64,000 bases of DNA from Glandiceps talaboti (Eukaryota; Hemichordata; Enteropneusta; Spengelidae): the NCBI RefSeq assembly GCF_964340395.1, contig NC_135556.1, positions 10,411,001 through 10,475,000 on the forward strand, written 5' to 3'. The position numbers and the translations under genes were made by a program. How positions within the stretch are numbered: position 1 is the stretch's first letter; each line of letters begins with the position of its first letter. The notes under the pieces were generated by a model. The model was not told where the DNA came from and made no database searches. It saw nothing but the letters and a program-made list of their open reading frames with translations. This document shows, piece by piece, positions 1-12,262 of this stretch.

Positions 1-928
1 CTCTAGGCTGCAATATTGTATTAGCTTCTGGAAGCATGGAAGACAAACCCAGAGTTAGTTAACAAATTGACGATTTCTACCTTAGCCTGCAGAGACAAAT
101 TTCCTCAACAGTTCAAACAAACCTCCCCATCATTTTCACTTACACATCAACAACAAATATTTCTAATACCTGGTAGTACTACTGCACAGCATCACATTGA
201 GATAATGGTTGATATTTGAAGGGCACCACATTTTCCTCCGTACAATAGTTTTATTTTTACCCAGGTATATACTTTTTTCCCAAGCTGTAAAATGTGTAAT
301 ACCAGCATATTTACATTGAGGCCAGTAGCTACATGTACTACTTCCATATATTCCTCCTCTGCATGGAGATGTGCACGTACACCATCACAATTAACATATG
401 GTTTACATACATGGTGGACTTTCCAGCTCCACTGACATTCAAACAAAGAAGATGAACAACGTATCCACTTTTCTATCACACTGCATCCATACTAACAACT
501 AAAAGTGTTCTGTATAGTAATTCCCTCTATCTATCTATCATAACTTTTCTTTTCACAGTAAACCACCCACCCCTCCTCCAATGGTAACTCCATCCCTCCA
601 ATGGTGCCCCACTTTTTTATCATGTGCATATTTATCATTATCAACTCCAACCCCCCACCCCATCTCACCCCACCCCTCCCCTTTACACAACTGTTTCCAA
701 TATATTACCTCCAGACTGTAGGCTTGGATACCATATGGCTGTACAAGTAATCTATCCCTTCGTCATCTTTTTAATTTGATGATATTAATTCTTATTTAAT
801 CTGATATAAGATCTACCATATCAGTATTATCCTCAAGTTATTTCATAATGGATATTATACTAAATTTACACAACAAATTCTTTTACTGCGAATAGTTCAG
901 ATTAATTCAAGTCCTTGTCAGCAGATGG

Positions 929-984
929 TGCATGTGTGTGTTTATGTCTGTGTGTATCAGAATGTGCTTGTATTTTGTAAATGT

Positions 985-1025
<41 letters not shown>

Positions 1026-1325
1026 TGAGAGAGAGTGTCTATGTGTCTGTGTCTGTCTGTCTGTGTGTGCGTGCGCACGTGTGTGTGTGTGTGTGTCTGT
1101 CTGTCTGTCTGTATGTCTGTATGTATGTATGTATGTGTGTATGTATGTATGTATGTATGTATGTATGTATGTATGTATGTATCTATGTATCTATCATGTA
1201 TGTATGTATGTATGTATGTATGTATGTATGTATGTATGTATGTATGTATGTATGTATGTATGTATGTATGTATGTAGTATGTATGTATGTATGTATGTAT
1301 GTATGTATGTATGTATGTATGTATG
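929..1325. repeat. (TG)n / (TATG)n compound microsatellite
   Basis: About 400 bp of TG dinucleotides passing into long TATG tetranucleotide runs with a few interruptions. Open reading frames through it (poly Met-Tyr-Val-Cys or His-Thr-Tyr-Ile) are products of the repeat and not genes. Confidence 0.95.
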
Positions 1326-1511
1326 AGCCTGTGTCTCTGCAAATTTTAAAATAGCACACGTCCACCAGCAATTTTAGGCCATGAACAATTTCATTCTTCA
1401 TGAACTTACACAACTGTTTTCAACTCACGGTTTTGGATATATACCATTTAGACTGAATCAAATATGATAAACAAACAGCAACATCGCAAATACATTCTAA
1501 AACTGCTTCAA

Positions 1512-2226
1512 AATATTAGCAAGACACATTAGTGATACCTGCTATAACATATATTAGCAAGACACATTATAGTCTATCAGCTAGCCCTCGGATGTTCTTC
1601 CGATAAAATACGACACACAGCCAAACAACGCTATCGAGGATGGAACATCCGAGGTCTAGCGAATGTCATCAGGATATAAATAACTGCCAATCAGAGAACC
1701 GTATTAGCGACAAGCACAAACAGAGGACAATAGCTAAATTTTCATGCATATTCATCTTAAGGAGGGGCTTGTAAAAATAACCACCAATGCGTTAACTAAA
1801 ATGTGTGAATGACAACGTCTACACACTCATCAAACACAATTACCATAAACTGATAAGACATAGTAATGACATAAATGTGTTTGTCAACACCTGCATGCAG
1901 AGATTGAATATATTAAAGTATATATATGCATATATGGCCCAACCCACCGCTTATCGTAATCTCAATGGAATGTCCGGTCTGAAAATGACATTCGCTAGAC
2001 TGTTCGGGCAAGCCCTCACATGCGAACTTCGCTCGCTTATAGTTATAGCATCGAAAGAAAGCCCGAACGTCTAGCAGCAAGACTAGACACATTAGTGAAA
2101 CCTGCTATAACACATATTAGCAAGACACATTAGTGATACCTGCTATAACATATATTAGCAAGACACATTAGTGATACCTGCTATAACATATATTAGCAAG
2201 ACACATTAGTGATACCTGCTATAAAT
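1512..2226. repeat. 38-bp minisatellite, interrupted by an insertion
   Basis: Units of about 38 bp containing ATTAGCAAGACACATTAGTG are seen at 1512-1569 and, after a gap filled by another element, four more times at 2086-2226. The units are nearly identical, so the array is young. The interruption (1570-2085) is a fold-back element. Confidence 0.85.
1570..2085. mobile_element. 516-bp fold-back (MITE-like) element with duplicated target
   Basis: The element starts TAGTCTATCAGCTAG and ends CTAGCAGCAAGACTA, imperfect terminal inverted repeats. Each end also folds on itself (CCTCGGATGTTC with GAACATCCGAGG at the left; GACTGTTCGGGC with GCCCGAACGTCT at the right), and CTAGCGAATGTCAT near the left recurs inverted near the right. 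Both flanks carry GACACATTA (1561-1569 and 2086-2094), which looks like an 8-9 bp target duplication. The target is a tandem repeat that contains this word anyway, so the duplication is suggestive and not proof. No transposase is encoded. Confidence 0.75.
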
Positions 2227-2258
2227 ATATGCCTCAAAGTTGAGTAGTAGTCACATAC

Positions 2259-5200
2259 CTGCTAGAGATGCTTCAAACCCCATGTCATTGACAACTTCTA
2301 CAATGTCACTATCTTTAATTTTCATGGCATCATAACTGACAGTGCCATTGTTCCTTTCAAGGGAGACCTTGATAGACTTTATCCCATCACTCTCTGACAG
2401 TTTTCCTTCAATCGTCTTGACACATGAATTACAAGTCATTCCCACGATATCAATCACAGTGGTTTGTATGACTTCTTGACTGGGTATAGAACACTCAAAG
2501 CCCATGTCATCAATTGCTTCTCTGAGAGCCTCTGGTTCAGTTTTTCCTGGCTCATAGTCAACAGTTGCATTCTTGTCTTGTAAAGATACCTTGATATTGT
2601 AGACACCTGGAAAGTCTGATAAGTTACCCTCAATACTACGAACACATGAATTGCAAGTCATTCCTTCCACATTAAGTACGATAACAGCATGAGAACTTTC
2701 TACATCGCGACTGGATTTATTATCTGTAGGTAGATGCGCTTCAAACCCCATATCATCAATTGCAGATTTCAAAATTTCAGAACTGCTTTTTGTCGGATCA
2801 AACACAATTTTTGCTTGTTTTTCTTTCAAAGAGACTTGAATGTCCATAACTCCTGGTTGTACAGACATCTTGCCTTCAATTGATTTGACACAAGAGTTGC
2901 AGGTCATACCCTCAACCCCCAATATTACCGTCCTCGTTCCCAGTCCATTCTGACTGCCCCCTAATGTTGCATCAAACCCCATATCATCAATAGCACACCT
3001 GAGTTCTTCTGGGTTGGTTATGTTTGTTTTGTAAATAATCATAGCGTTTTTGTTCTCTAAAGAAACTTGAATACTTTCGACTCCTGGGTGACTTGATATT
3101 TGTCCTTCGATACTGTTTACACATGAGTTGCAAGTCATTCCTTCAATACTTATTAAGGCCGTATCATTTTTCGCAAATTCAGCGGGTTTCTGTTTGAGTG
3201 GATCAAACTCTGTTAAATCTAAACTACTTTGTAAAGTTGCCTCGAATCCCATATCGTCGATGCTTTCCCTCAAGGTTTCAGGACTAGTCTGCGTTGAGAT
3301 GTACTCGATTACAGCTTCCTTGTTTTCAAGCGATACTTTGATACTTTCAACACCTTTCACCTGACTGATCATTCCCTCGATACTTTTCACACAAGAGTTA
3401 CAAGTCATGCCTTCGACACTAATCTTCACAGTTTCAACAACATTCCTGTTTTCATGCAGTTTAATGCTGGCTTCAAATCCCATGTCATCTATCGCGTCCC
3501 TGATGTCATTAGGTGATATAATGTCTGGTTTAAATCTCACGTCACCTTCGTTTCTTTCAAGTGACACTGTAATGTTTTCCACACCTGGCAAGGTTGATAT
3601 TTTCCCTTCGATTGACTTGACACATGAATTGCAAGTCATCCCTGTGATCTGAACTGTCACATTCTGAGCGGCCATGTTTGGTGATTTTGAAGAATTGTCT
3701 TTCACTGATGCTTCGAAACCCATATCATCTATCTTGTCTCTCAGTTGCCATGGTGATGTAACTCCTGGCTGATATATGATAACACCTTCCTTATTTTCCA
3801 AGGATACCTGGATGGTGTACAATACAAAAGAGAATTAAACTTATATTTAATATAAAGAAATATTGAAAGTCGGTGTCAAAAATATGATATAAAGTTTATA
3901 TTGTGAATATATGTGAGTAACAATGACGTATTCACTCAATTACTTCTCAATCTACGCATGTCTTTCGTACTTTCATGTATGTAACCCACTTTCTGTGTCT
4001 GTCTTTCCCTTACTCTATGAAGGTAAAGATATCATGGTAATATAACTAAACAGACAGACAGACAGACAGTCAGTCAGACAGACAGAAATACACAGACTCT
4101 CAGACAGAGAAAGAAAGCAAGAGAGAAAAAGAGAATGAGTGAGAGAGAGAGAAATGGAAAGAAATGGAGAGGTGGAAGGCACACATAATTTATATATTCA
4201 TCGATGAATCCATTTATTTATTTATCTATTTATTTATTTGTTTATTTAATCATTTGTTTATTTATCTATCTATTTATTTGTTTGTTTATTTAATCATTTA
4301 TTTATTTATTTATTTTATTTTATTTACCTGTTAATTAACCCATCTCTGATCTGTTCACAAAATTCTGAATACATTCCCTTACTGGGTGTCATATGATACT
4401 TTTTTGAAATCAATGCAAACAAACATCCCCTAGATAATGTTCAAATTTACAGAATAACATATTGTATTGACAGCCATCCACCTGCAGTGAAATATACATG
4501 ATATGAACAATATGGCTCACACACTTCAAATCTGACATATGCCAGGTTTGATTTTCACAAGGAGATTTACAGATAGCAACTATGGATTACCTGTTGCCAT
4601 GGTAATATCTACAGGGATTTGGAGATAAGTGTGGTCATGTAAAGCTTATTTTCTAGTATCCATTACCATACTCAATAAATTGACAATCTGCTCATATTCC
4701 AATTCAACAACTGTGATGAATTGAGATAATTAGTGTCCATATCGCTGTGATAATTACCACCGTTATTGTTAGTAAAATGTTACTGACTGGCGATGTACAA
4801 AGAAACACAATGTCGGAATGAATCAGTCATCCATTTCAATAAACAGCTACCCACATTTTTTTTTACAGTGAATAGGAAAGTAACACAAATACACTAATGA
4901 CCAGAATTCTACGACAACAATTGACACGTCTACTAATCAGCAAAGAGCCTGTGTCTTATTCATATCCAGGGACAATCACAGCTTTCCTAACACATCCAAT
5001 ATTCACTAAAAAGGGCTACATATTTCCATCCCCATCACTTCCTAATTCAGACACATGCATATGAGATGTAAACCCTGAATATGACAAAAATAAACACACA
5101 ACACTTCCATGTTACGAAAGAGAATTTTACTTGATGATATCGTTTCGGATATTAAGAAAATTTACCTCCTGACTATTTCTATCTTTCCATACATAAATGA

Positions 5201-8200
5201 AGTTGCCCTGGTGTTTCACTCATAGGACATGGTGTTTTTAACACATAGACATAATTTTTGATAAAAAATAACAGAGATACAACAAATACAGCAGGATCTT
5301 TTACATAATCACACTGAAAAGTGAAAATTCAAACATTGTTATATTTTTGCAGGAGAAACAGGCTTCTGCTGAAAACATTACACATTGAGTTGATGATTTT
5401 AATAGCTTCAATTGTTTACTTTCCAACTGATAATCAACATGGTGGCTTGTCTACTTCTACATCCCCACTATGTATGGCATCTTTATCATTGTTTCTTTTA
5501 GCATTTGAAGTTGTCCGAGTGTGTAAAAAAACAGTTTCCAAATGAATAAGTGAAACACCAAGGTATCTTCATTTCTCCTGTAACTCCAACCACATGCGTG
5601 CAATGATGAATATCTTCATTTCTCCTGTAACTCCAACCACATGCGTGCAATGATGAATATCTGCAAAAACTCTTTATACATAATCTAACGTTTCTATATT
5701 CAACTAATTCATCCAACTGCTATATTGGGGTAAATTTGTTTTTTTCTGAATTCAGTATTCCACTCTACACTACTGAACTCTGTTAGTGTATGGCACACCC
5801 TTCACTACCATTAGTTAGAACAATAACAATATACCAATCATGAATTTTTTTTTAATTCCAAAATTGATTCATTTAAATTTATTCTCTTAAAATTCTTTTC
5901 TTGGATGTCATAATGGTTTACGATGTCTAAATTTTGCGTTTATTGAAAGTACTGATGTTGGTACCATATGGAAAAAAAAATTAAAAGTTAATAAATATTA
6001 CAGAAATAACGTCAGCCAGTTGGTTAGAATATTTGTAGCTCCCAAAGAGACATGTACATATCACTTTTATAGAGAGAAATTTGTTCTATCATGAAAAATT
6101 TTACAACTATCAAAAATTAAACAGAAATTATTTGCCTTTGGCTCAGACCACTAATATAGTGCTCTGAGCTTTCAGTTCTCATTACTGTAGTATTGATAGA
6201 CAACAGCCAACCATTAAGATTCATAATCCCACTAACTGTAAGGTGTGAAGTATTTATGTAAATGAGTAGACTCTATTTAAAGGCCTATGTTTCAATCCCA
6301 GGTCATCACATTAGTGTTATCTTAATAAGGATTACATAGGATCATTCTTGTGTTCTGGATTAACTTTTTTCTATAGTTCTGACAAATGTCTGGATTTCAC
6401 ACCTAGAATTTAATCCTAATCTGAAGATTATCTTTAAATAGCTGAACCTCAGACAATCAACACTGGGCTGAATGCGCAACAAATTTGACACCAAATCAAC
6501 AACAGCTTTCTCATATTGCTGTTCTCGTTTGTTAATTACAAGTATTCTAAAGGCTTAGTTCAGATTAGGATCAAAAGTGCGCATGAAAAACAGTTGTCTG
6601 GCAGAGCTATAGAAACGGTTGGTCCAGAACAAAAGAATGATCCTATGTAATCCTTTTGATGCCATTGATAAGATTATTAAGATTGCCAGAATGTGAGAAT
6701 GAATCATTGGGCTTTAAACAAACAGACATAAACAAGTTCAACAAATGACATATACACATATATTTACACTGTCAAAGTAAATCTGTACCAATTAATAAAT
6801 AATTGCCTATTGTTCAATTGATTATGTAATAATTTAAATATTTGTATTTTGATGACAGTTTTTTTGTACAGGACTGCACATAAATGTATAAACGGCAAAT
6901 GTGTCTGCTCAGGGACAAAATACAATGGAAACCAGTTCACTTGAAACAAAATTGTCATTAGGCATGACAAATATTGAGTACTAACACTTCTCCGTCTGGT
7001 TCAATGAAAATATTAACTTTGCTACATCTTATCCTTTGCCTGGCAAATACTGAAGTACAATTGTTACATTTTAATCCTTGACATTCCTGAAAAGCTATAC
7101 ATTGTTACAATATATTGGGGACAATCTGATAAGATAACAGTAGGTCATGCAAAGAAAATGTAGTAATGTTGATAAGATTTTGTCACACCAAAGAGTGAAA
7201 TGAAGCAGTGATTGTAGATTGTCAAGCAAAACGATACACTGTAGCAATGTTTAGTCATATTTTTGTTGAGATTTTTTTCAAGTCATCTGGCATCCATTGT
7301 ACATAACAAACATAGTTGCATGCCTAGAACATTGCGGTATTTGCATGCAATTACATGTTATTACAATTTTGTAGTTGAATATACATGTACGAACAATTTG
7401 AATTTGCATTTTTAGGCTAACAACACCACACAATAAAATAATGTTTTATAAAAGTACCACCCAGTACTGAACCACCTGTCAAAATTTGGCAGACTTTGCC
7501 CTTATTTAGGGGGGATGAACCCAACTACAATACATGAGTGGTTGCCTGTAATAAATCTCATTAAAACTTGGCAGTGTCCTTTTTAATTTAGTTTCTTTTG
7601 AATACTACAAAGATAACATTTTTTTAGATACGAGGTACACATTAAAAGTTTGTGAAACTCAATAGAACCAGACAAATAAGAGAGAATATTGTACAATTTA
7701 CCAGCACATGTATTTGTACAACATATCTTTAGGAGTAGCTATATACATGTACATGTAACCTTGACTTTTCTAGTAGTTCATTGTCAACTCTATAATTTTT
7801 ACAATCTAAGGACGACACATTTTTATCCAAAATATCAGCAAAACTTCCTATGATTTAATATATCATATTTTATGATTTATTTGGCAAAAAAAGTAAAACA
7901 TAAAAAACATATAAATGTCTTTGCCAAGGATGACATGTTGACACAAAAAGCTTATTTCCATTGCGGTTCTCTTTGTAACGCATAAAAATTGTACTAAAGG
8001 ATAATCAGAACAATGGAATGCACTACATCAATGATATTGAAAATATGAAAACAGATATTTGAACATAATTAATACAATGGTACAATCTGAGCAGTGTTAC
8101 GTACATGTGTAAGTACATATAATGTATTCTTGTTATCTGTTTGTAAGTACAGTATCGGTATCGTCAGAACCTGTAGTTTCACACGTACACATGCAGTTTA

Positions 8201-11200
8201 CCATAATACCGTTTTTTGTCAAAAACAGAAGTCTTACTACTACCGGGTAGTAGTAAGACTTCTGTTTTTGACAAAAACTCAAATTTCTTGAAAAAAAAAT
8301 AAAGCACTTGAAGTAATATTACCTGTATCCATTGACCAAAAATATTATTATTTTGACGATCTAACTACTGCAATACTACTTTCATGATACTATGCTATCA
8401 GTACATGTATGTCGAAGTGACTTGCTACACTCACTGCCCACATGTATACAACTTCTATATACACAGACGATACTGATGCCACAGTACAACGGTGCTGATA
8501 CTAGTAGTAAGAATGTTCGAATACCACGCCTATACCATAGTACAACAAGGGGTCATTTCTAGGTGTACAGGTGAGATGATGGCCAACCTGACTATGCCTT
8601 CATGCTGTACATGTATATCAGTTATACAGTGTGAAGATATCATATATCATTTATGCTATGCAAACACTACCCTGATGATACCATGCTTCATGTTGCACGT
8701 ACGCAATTTAATATTTAACGGTACAATGCAGTGCCACCCAGATTATCAATGATTCAGACTATGAAATGAAACAAAATTTCACAAAAAATTATCCTTTTCA
8801 TGAATTTGTGGCGTTTTCTATAAAGCTTTCATTTTACATTCAGTTGTGATGAAACATTTCATGCGATAGTCGGACTGAGACAAAGGCATTTCACATCAAT
8901 AAAAATAATTATTTCATATTTCGTATCTATTTTGTGGTAAAATAATAACAATAAATAATCTGAAATTTCCACTGTCAGTATATCAAAATAACACTTCCAC
9001 CTCCTAAAAACATGTAACTATGGTTTACCGATGTACATATTTCCCAGACTACTTTAATGACACATTTCAATCTAAGAAATCAATAATGGTGGAAATAACC
9101 ATTCTAAAATCATAGTTGGATACTGAAAGTAAACCAAACAAATTTAAAACAAATATTCAAATTTTCTATTAAACTGTATGGTGCATGTATGCAAAGATAT
9201 TGAACAATCATTACACTTATTGCTTGCTGGGTTATTGTTGAAAAAAAAGGACAATTTTTTGCTTCGTCACCCTCAATTCCCCCCGCCACCACCACCATCT
9301 CTATATAGATATATATTTCACATAAATAACTGTCAATATTATTTGAGGTTTTATAATCCTAATAAATTAAAAGAACATTGTAAAAGTGACACAGGCTTTG
9401 GGCCAAAACACTCGTAACTTGAGAAGAAACTCATATAGATTTCACAAACTATTGACCATAACACACAGTCACTTGTGAGCTAATATTATATTCCAAGATG
9501 GTGATATTCTAGTCTAGGATGGTCATAATACAAAATAATGACGTTATTAGGTATTTACGAATATTCAAAAAATACCATCGTTGCCAGTGATTGTTCCGGA
9601 AAATTTGTATTGGGTTGTATTTTCCGGAGCAATCACCGGCGACGGTATTTTTTTCAATATTCGTAAATATCTAATAACATCATTATTTTATATTATGATC
9701 ATCCTAGACTAGAATATTACCATCCTGGAATGGAATATTAGCTGACAAGTGACTGTGCCATAACAGAATTCAATGGAGGCAGGCAAACTGCTTGTACAAT
9801 ATATACACTTGTTCCTTACCTCGAATTGCAATCCTTAAAACTGTGTAAATGTATGGAGCGGGTACAAGATTATTTACCGTAAATTATGCAAATAATGTTT
9901 CTCTACGTCATCAGATTCAGATTCACATTAAATGAATACATTAGTAATACCGTAAATCAGGCTTATATATACAGTGGGACAGTCTGCCCTCACACCAATA
10001 AATAATGAGTTTTCATGACACTTGACACTTTTGTTACCCTGTCCCTTATTACATGTATGTATGACCTACTGAAATTTAATGTACCCTTATCTCTTTCCAT
10101 GTAGCAACTTACACAAAAATCCAGTTTTTATCATTTCGATCTACAACAAAGCACTATGTTATTTATTACTAGGCAAAATATAACAAAACTATGTGTTTCC
10201 GATAACCCGCCAGACCCTAGTTAAGCCACCGACCTAAACATTTGTAAACATTTAAATCAAAACATACGAAATTCTTTATCTTCTTGACCTTCATGTATGT
10301 CTGTTTTTCTTTCCCCAGCGATGTCTGTACATATTTCATTAAAGTATCACACAAGGTCAAGGGGTGTTTTCTGACCAACAGTTTGTTTGTTTTTGGATTG
10401 AAGCACTATTTTTCAACAATAAAACAATTAAAAAGATAAAATAAAATAAAATAAAATCCTGACCGACCTACCCTATTCTCTCAGGCCATGTTAATATCAG
10501 AAACACACACACAGTTAATTGTTTTCGCTTAAACAGTCACACTGCGGTGTCAAAGTGTAACACTGCTGGTTTGAACAGAGTGTACTTTGGAATGTTAAGA
10601 CATTGTGTGACTCAAAGTCCTAGTGGTAGCACTACACTGACTGTTACTCAAGTCATCATACTTCAAGTCTACTTAAGTCTGTGTACTTAGGGCATGTATG
10701 GTATTTATTGTTTTTTAAAGCACACACATTGGCCAATTTTTTTTTTTTGGCCAGATCTAACAATTTCCATTTTTTTTATGTGTACTTCATCAAGATTACT
10801 TAATCTATACAATTCAAAATCCTACTTGAAATAAGGACATTATGGCAATTATCGATTTCATGCATGTAATCACTTTAATTAATAATGATATTCCTATTTA
10901 TTTAGTATGAGTGGGTTGAAGGAAATTAATTTGACAAGATGGCTAGATTTTGACACATCCTAAATATTTAGTAAAATGTTTGTACTGGGTGACTACACAT
11001 TTTGCTAATTTTACAATGACCATTGTTTAAGATCAATAAAACAGAGACATATTTTAAAATGTAACATATTTAGACTTCATCACATTTAAAGGCCTGGGAT
11101 TCAATCCCAGGTTCTCACATTAGGGTTTAAGTTATCAATGGAGTCATAAGTAGGATTGTTCTTTTGTTCTGAATCAAGATTTTCCATAACTATTTTTCAG

Positions 11201-11660
11201 ACCTAAATTTTAATCCTCAACCACACGTTTTAATCTTTGTTTGTCCAAATAAATTTGAAAATTTGTTAAATGGTGACAACAGAGGAGCACCCTGCTGTAC
11301 TAGTGTTATTGACACAGGACGAAACCAAACCAGCATATCGGGAAAAACCTGGGTTGTTATGGTGGGGGGGTCAAACTGAGCATCACCTTTCTTACAATTT
11401 ACATACATGCCTGGTTAATTTTTTTAAAACAAAACCCAGTCAATGCTGTGCAGGTTCGAACCCAGACAGCTCGGCTAACAACAATCCTACTTTACTAGCC
11501 ATAAAATTTGGCCTTTAAAACAGATTACAAGTAATCGTCATGGTAACATCAACTTTACCTGTATGTCTTGAACACCTGCTACAGTTGATACGTTGTCTGT
11601 GATTGTTTTTACACATGACTGACATGTCATTCCATCTATAGAAATAACACACTGCTCCAT
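2259..11660 (-). CDS. ATP7-type N-terminal metal-binding array (seven HMA domains), partial gene
   Basis: Two coding exons are visible: 11559-11660 (34 codons, start ATG at 11660) and 2259-3807 (516 codons plus one base). They join in phase 0 across a 7.75-kb intron with acceptor CCATCCAG. The 550 visible residues hold seven HMA domains of about 70 residues with the Cu(I)-binding motif at residues 10 (GMTCQSC), 90, 167, 257, 334, 416 and 490 (all GMTCNSC). Each ends in a (I/V)(D/N)DMGF(E/D) helix and linkers are short. In ATP7A/B such domains receive Cu(I) from ATOX1 and pass it to the pump. The exon ends in phase 1 at AG|GTATGT, so more exons lie beyond the left edge; no membrane or ATPase exon is visible. 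An acceptor at about 11702 and a donor after 13248 suggest an untranslated first exon near 13.3 kb. It may be a second ATP7 or a stand-alone HMA protein. Confidence 0.85.
4040..4325. repeat. (CAGA)n, (GA)n and (TTTA)n simple repeats
   Basis: Short CAGA and GA-rich runs (about 4047-4155) followed by imperfect TTTA/TTTG tetranucleotide runs (about 4203-4325). Confidence 0.9.
5564..5662. repeat. 47-bp perfect tandem duplication
   Basis: The unit beginning TATCTTCATTTCTCCTG at 5564 is repeated exactly from 5611, inside intron 1 of the HMA-array gene. It looks recent. Confidence 0.9.
6141..6169. repeat. short hairpin, CTCAGACCACT family (copy 1)
   Basis: GCTCAGACCACT is followed at once by its near complement AGTGCTCTGAGC. 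Related hairpins occur at 12462-12483, 24383-24408 and 63952-63983. Confidence 0.6.
6276..6718. mobile_element. fold-back element, TTTAAAGGCC family (copy 1)
   Basis: Starts TTTAAAGGCC and ends GGGCTTTAAA. The arms pair for well over 100 bp, including GGATTACATAGGATCATTC in the left arm and its complement in the right. It has no coding capacity. A second, diverged copy is at 11085-11519. The target duplication is unclear. Confidence 0.7.
8213..8277. repeat. 65-bp near-perfect palindrome with 1-base loop
   Basis: Two 32-bp arms (8213-8244 and 8246-8277) are exact reverse complements around a single central G at 8245. The arms contain CAGAAGTCTTACTACTACC and its complement. Confidence 0.9.
9464..9757. 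mobile_element. 294-bp fold-back MITE, hAT-like
   Basis: The element begins CACAGTCACTTGTGAGC and ends GCTGACAAGTGACTGTG. It is flanked on both sides by the 8-bp word CCATAACA (9456-9463 and 9758-9765), a clean target duplication. The two arms pair over about 135 bp with roughly 90% identity around a loop of about 15 bp near 9604-9618. An 8-bp duplication and a CA-start terminus fit a non-autonomous hAT-type element; no coding capacity. Confidence 0.85.
11085..11519. mobile_element. fold-back element, TTTAAAGGCC family (copy 2)
   Basis: Starts TTTAAAGGCC and ends GGCCTTTAAA. Its first 80 bases resemble copy 1 at 6276, sharing the TTCAATCCCAGGT and TTCTTTTGTTCTG blocks. The right half differs from copy 1 and holds a tRNA-like box pair on the minus strand. 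Open reading frames inside have no recognisable product. Confidence 0.65.
11453..11501 (-). promoter_or_regulatory. tRNA-like A-box/B-box pair, possible SINE head
   Basis: On the minus strand TGGCTAGTAAAGTAGG (11486-11501) resembles a polymerase III A box, and GGTTCGAACCT (11453-11463) is a good B box about 22 bases further on. No cloverleaf could be drawn, so this is not a tRNA gene. It may be the head of a tRNA-derived SINE. GGTTCGAACC is itself a palindrome, so the strand is uncertain. Confidence 0.25.
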
Positions 11661-12195
11661 CTTGTAAGAGTCTTCTTCTTGTTACTCAATGCATCGGATA
11701 TTCTACGAACAAAATGAAAAATTTAAAGTAAGCAGACTGAAAATGTGAAATCTATCATAGTAAATATAGCTTATACTCAAACAAACAAACAAACAAACAA
11801 TACAAACCAAGTTGTAGGTAATAGACTGAACTGTACAACTTACTGACAACTACACATACATCGATTTTTAGTCCGATTGAACCTTCGATAATAATTATAT
11901 TATGACTTTCTCAGCAACGGTACAACAACCTAGGAAATGGTAGCATATATATGTATAAAAACCATTCCTTTAAAAAAAATATAAACTTATTGCAAATCCT
12001 GTGAATGTGTAAAGGATTTTTTCTGCATTATGGTATTTATCAAAACTGTGTCATTTTATTCTCAAGAGGTCATTCCTGGCCTACATTTATCACTGATTCT
12101 TTTTTTTAGAGAATTATTGTTTTTGTTCAGTTTTCAGAGATAAAGAAGAAATCAAGCAAAACCTCAAACATGTAGTTGTATGTATATAAACCTTA

Positions 12196-12262
12196 ATACT
12201 ATAAACTTAGATATTTTCGCTACTACAAAATTTGCATTTTTACAGTCTTCCGCTAGTTCTCA
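12196..12262 (-). repeat. dispersed GAAGACTGTAAAA repeat (copy 1)
   Basis: On the minus strand the block reads GAAGACTGTAAAAATGCAAA and then GCGAAAATAT. The same block occurs at about 17098-17160 and 63420-63478 on the plus strand with about 80% identity. The family is unknown. Confidence 0.5.

Larger units (their letters stand above)
1..2258. other. left flank, probably intron of the HMA-array gene; no exon seen
   Basis: The minus-strand gene ending its visible part at 2259 must continue to the left, because its exon stops at a good splice donor. I looked in this stretch on the minus strand for a further metal-binding motif (GMTCxxC) or ATPase membrane exons and saw none. It holds a TG/TATG microsatellite (929-1325), a 38-bp minisatellite and a fold-back element (listed separately). 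The rest is A+T-rich unique sequence. Confidence 0.5.
3808..11558 (-). other. intron 1 of the HMA-array gene
   Basis: A 7.75-kb intron splitting the first HMA domain after the codons VQDIQ. No credible exon is seen inside. It carries CAGA/GA and TTTA microsatellites, a 47-bp tandem duplication, two copies of a TTTAAAGGCC fold-back family, a 65-bp palindrome and a 294-bp MITE, all listed separately. Confidence 0.7.

Noticed and set aside
902-1413. Long reading frames of Met-Tyr-Val-Cys or Tyr-Ile-His-Thr on both strands
   Set aside because: They are translations of the TG/TATG microsatellite, open in several frames at once.
1-2250. Continuation of the HMA-array gene into ATPase exons within the window
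   Set aside because: No further GMTCxxC, CPC, DKTGT or membrane helix is seen on the minus strand; the 192-479 frame has no family feature.
8213-8277. A microRNA precursor
   Set aside because: A perfect stem with a one-base loop cannot form a normal precursor hairpin.
11443-11510. A tRNA gene
   Set aside because: Boxes are present but no acceptor stem or anticodon arm can be drawn, and box spacing is short.
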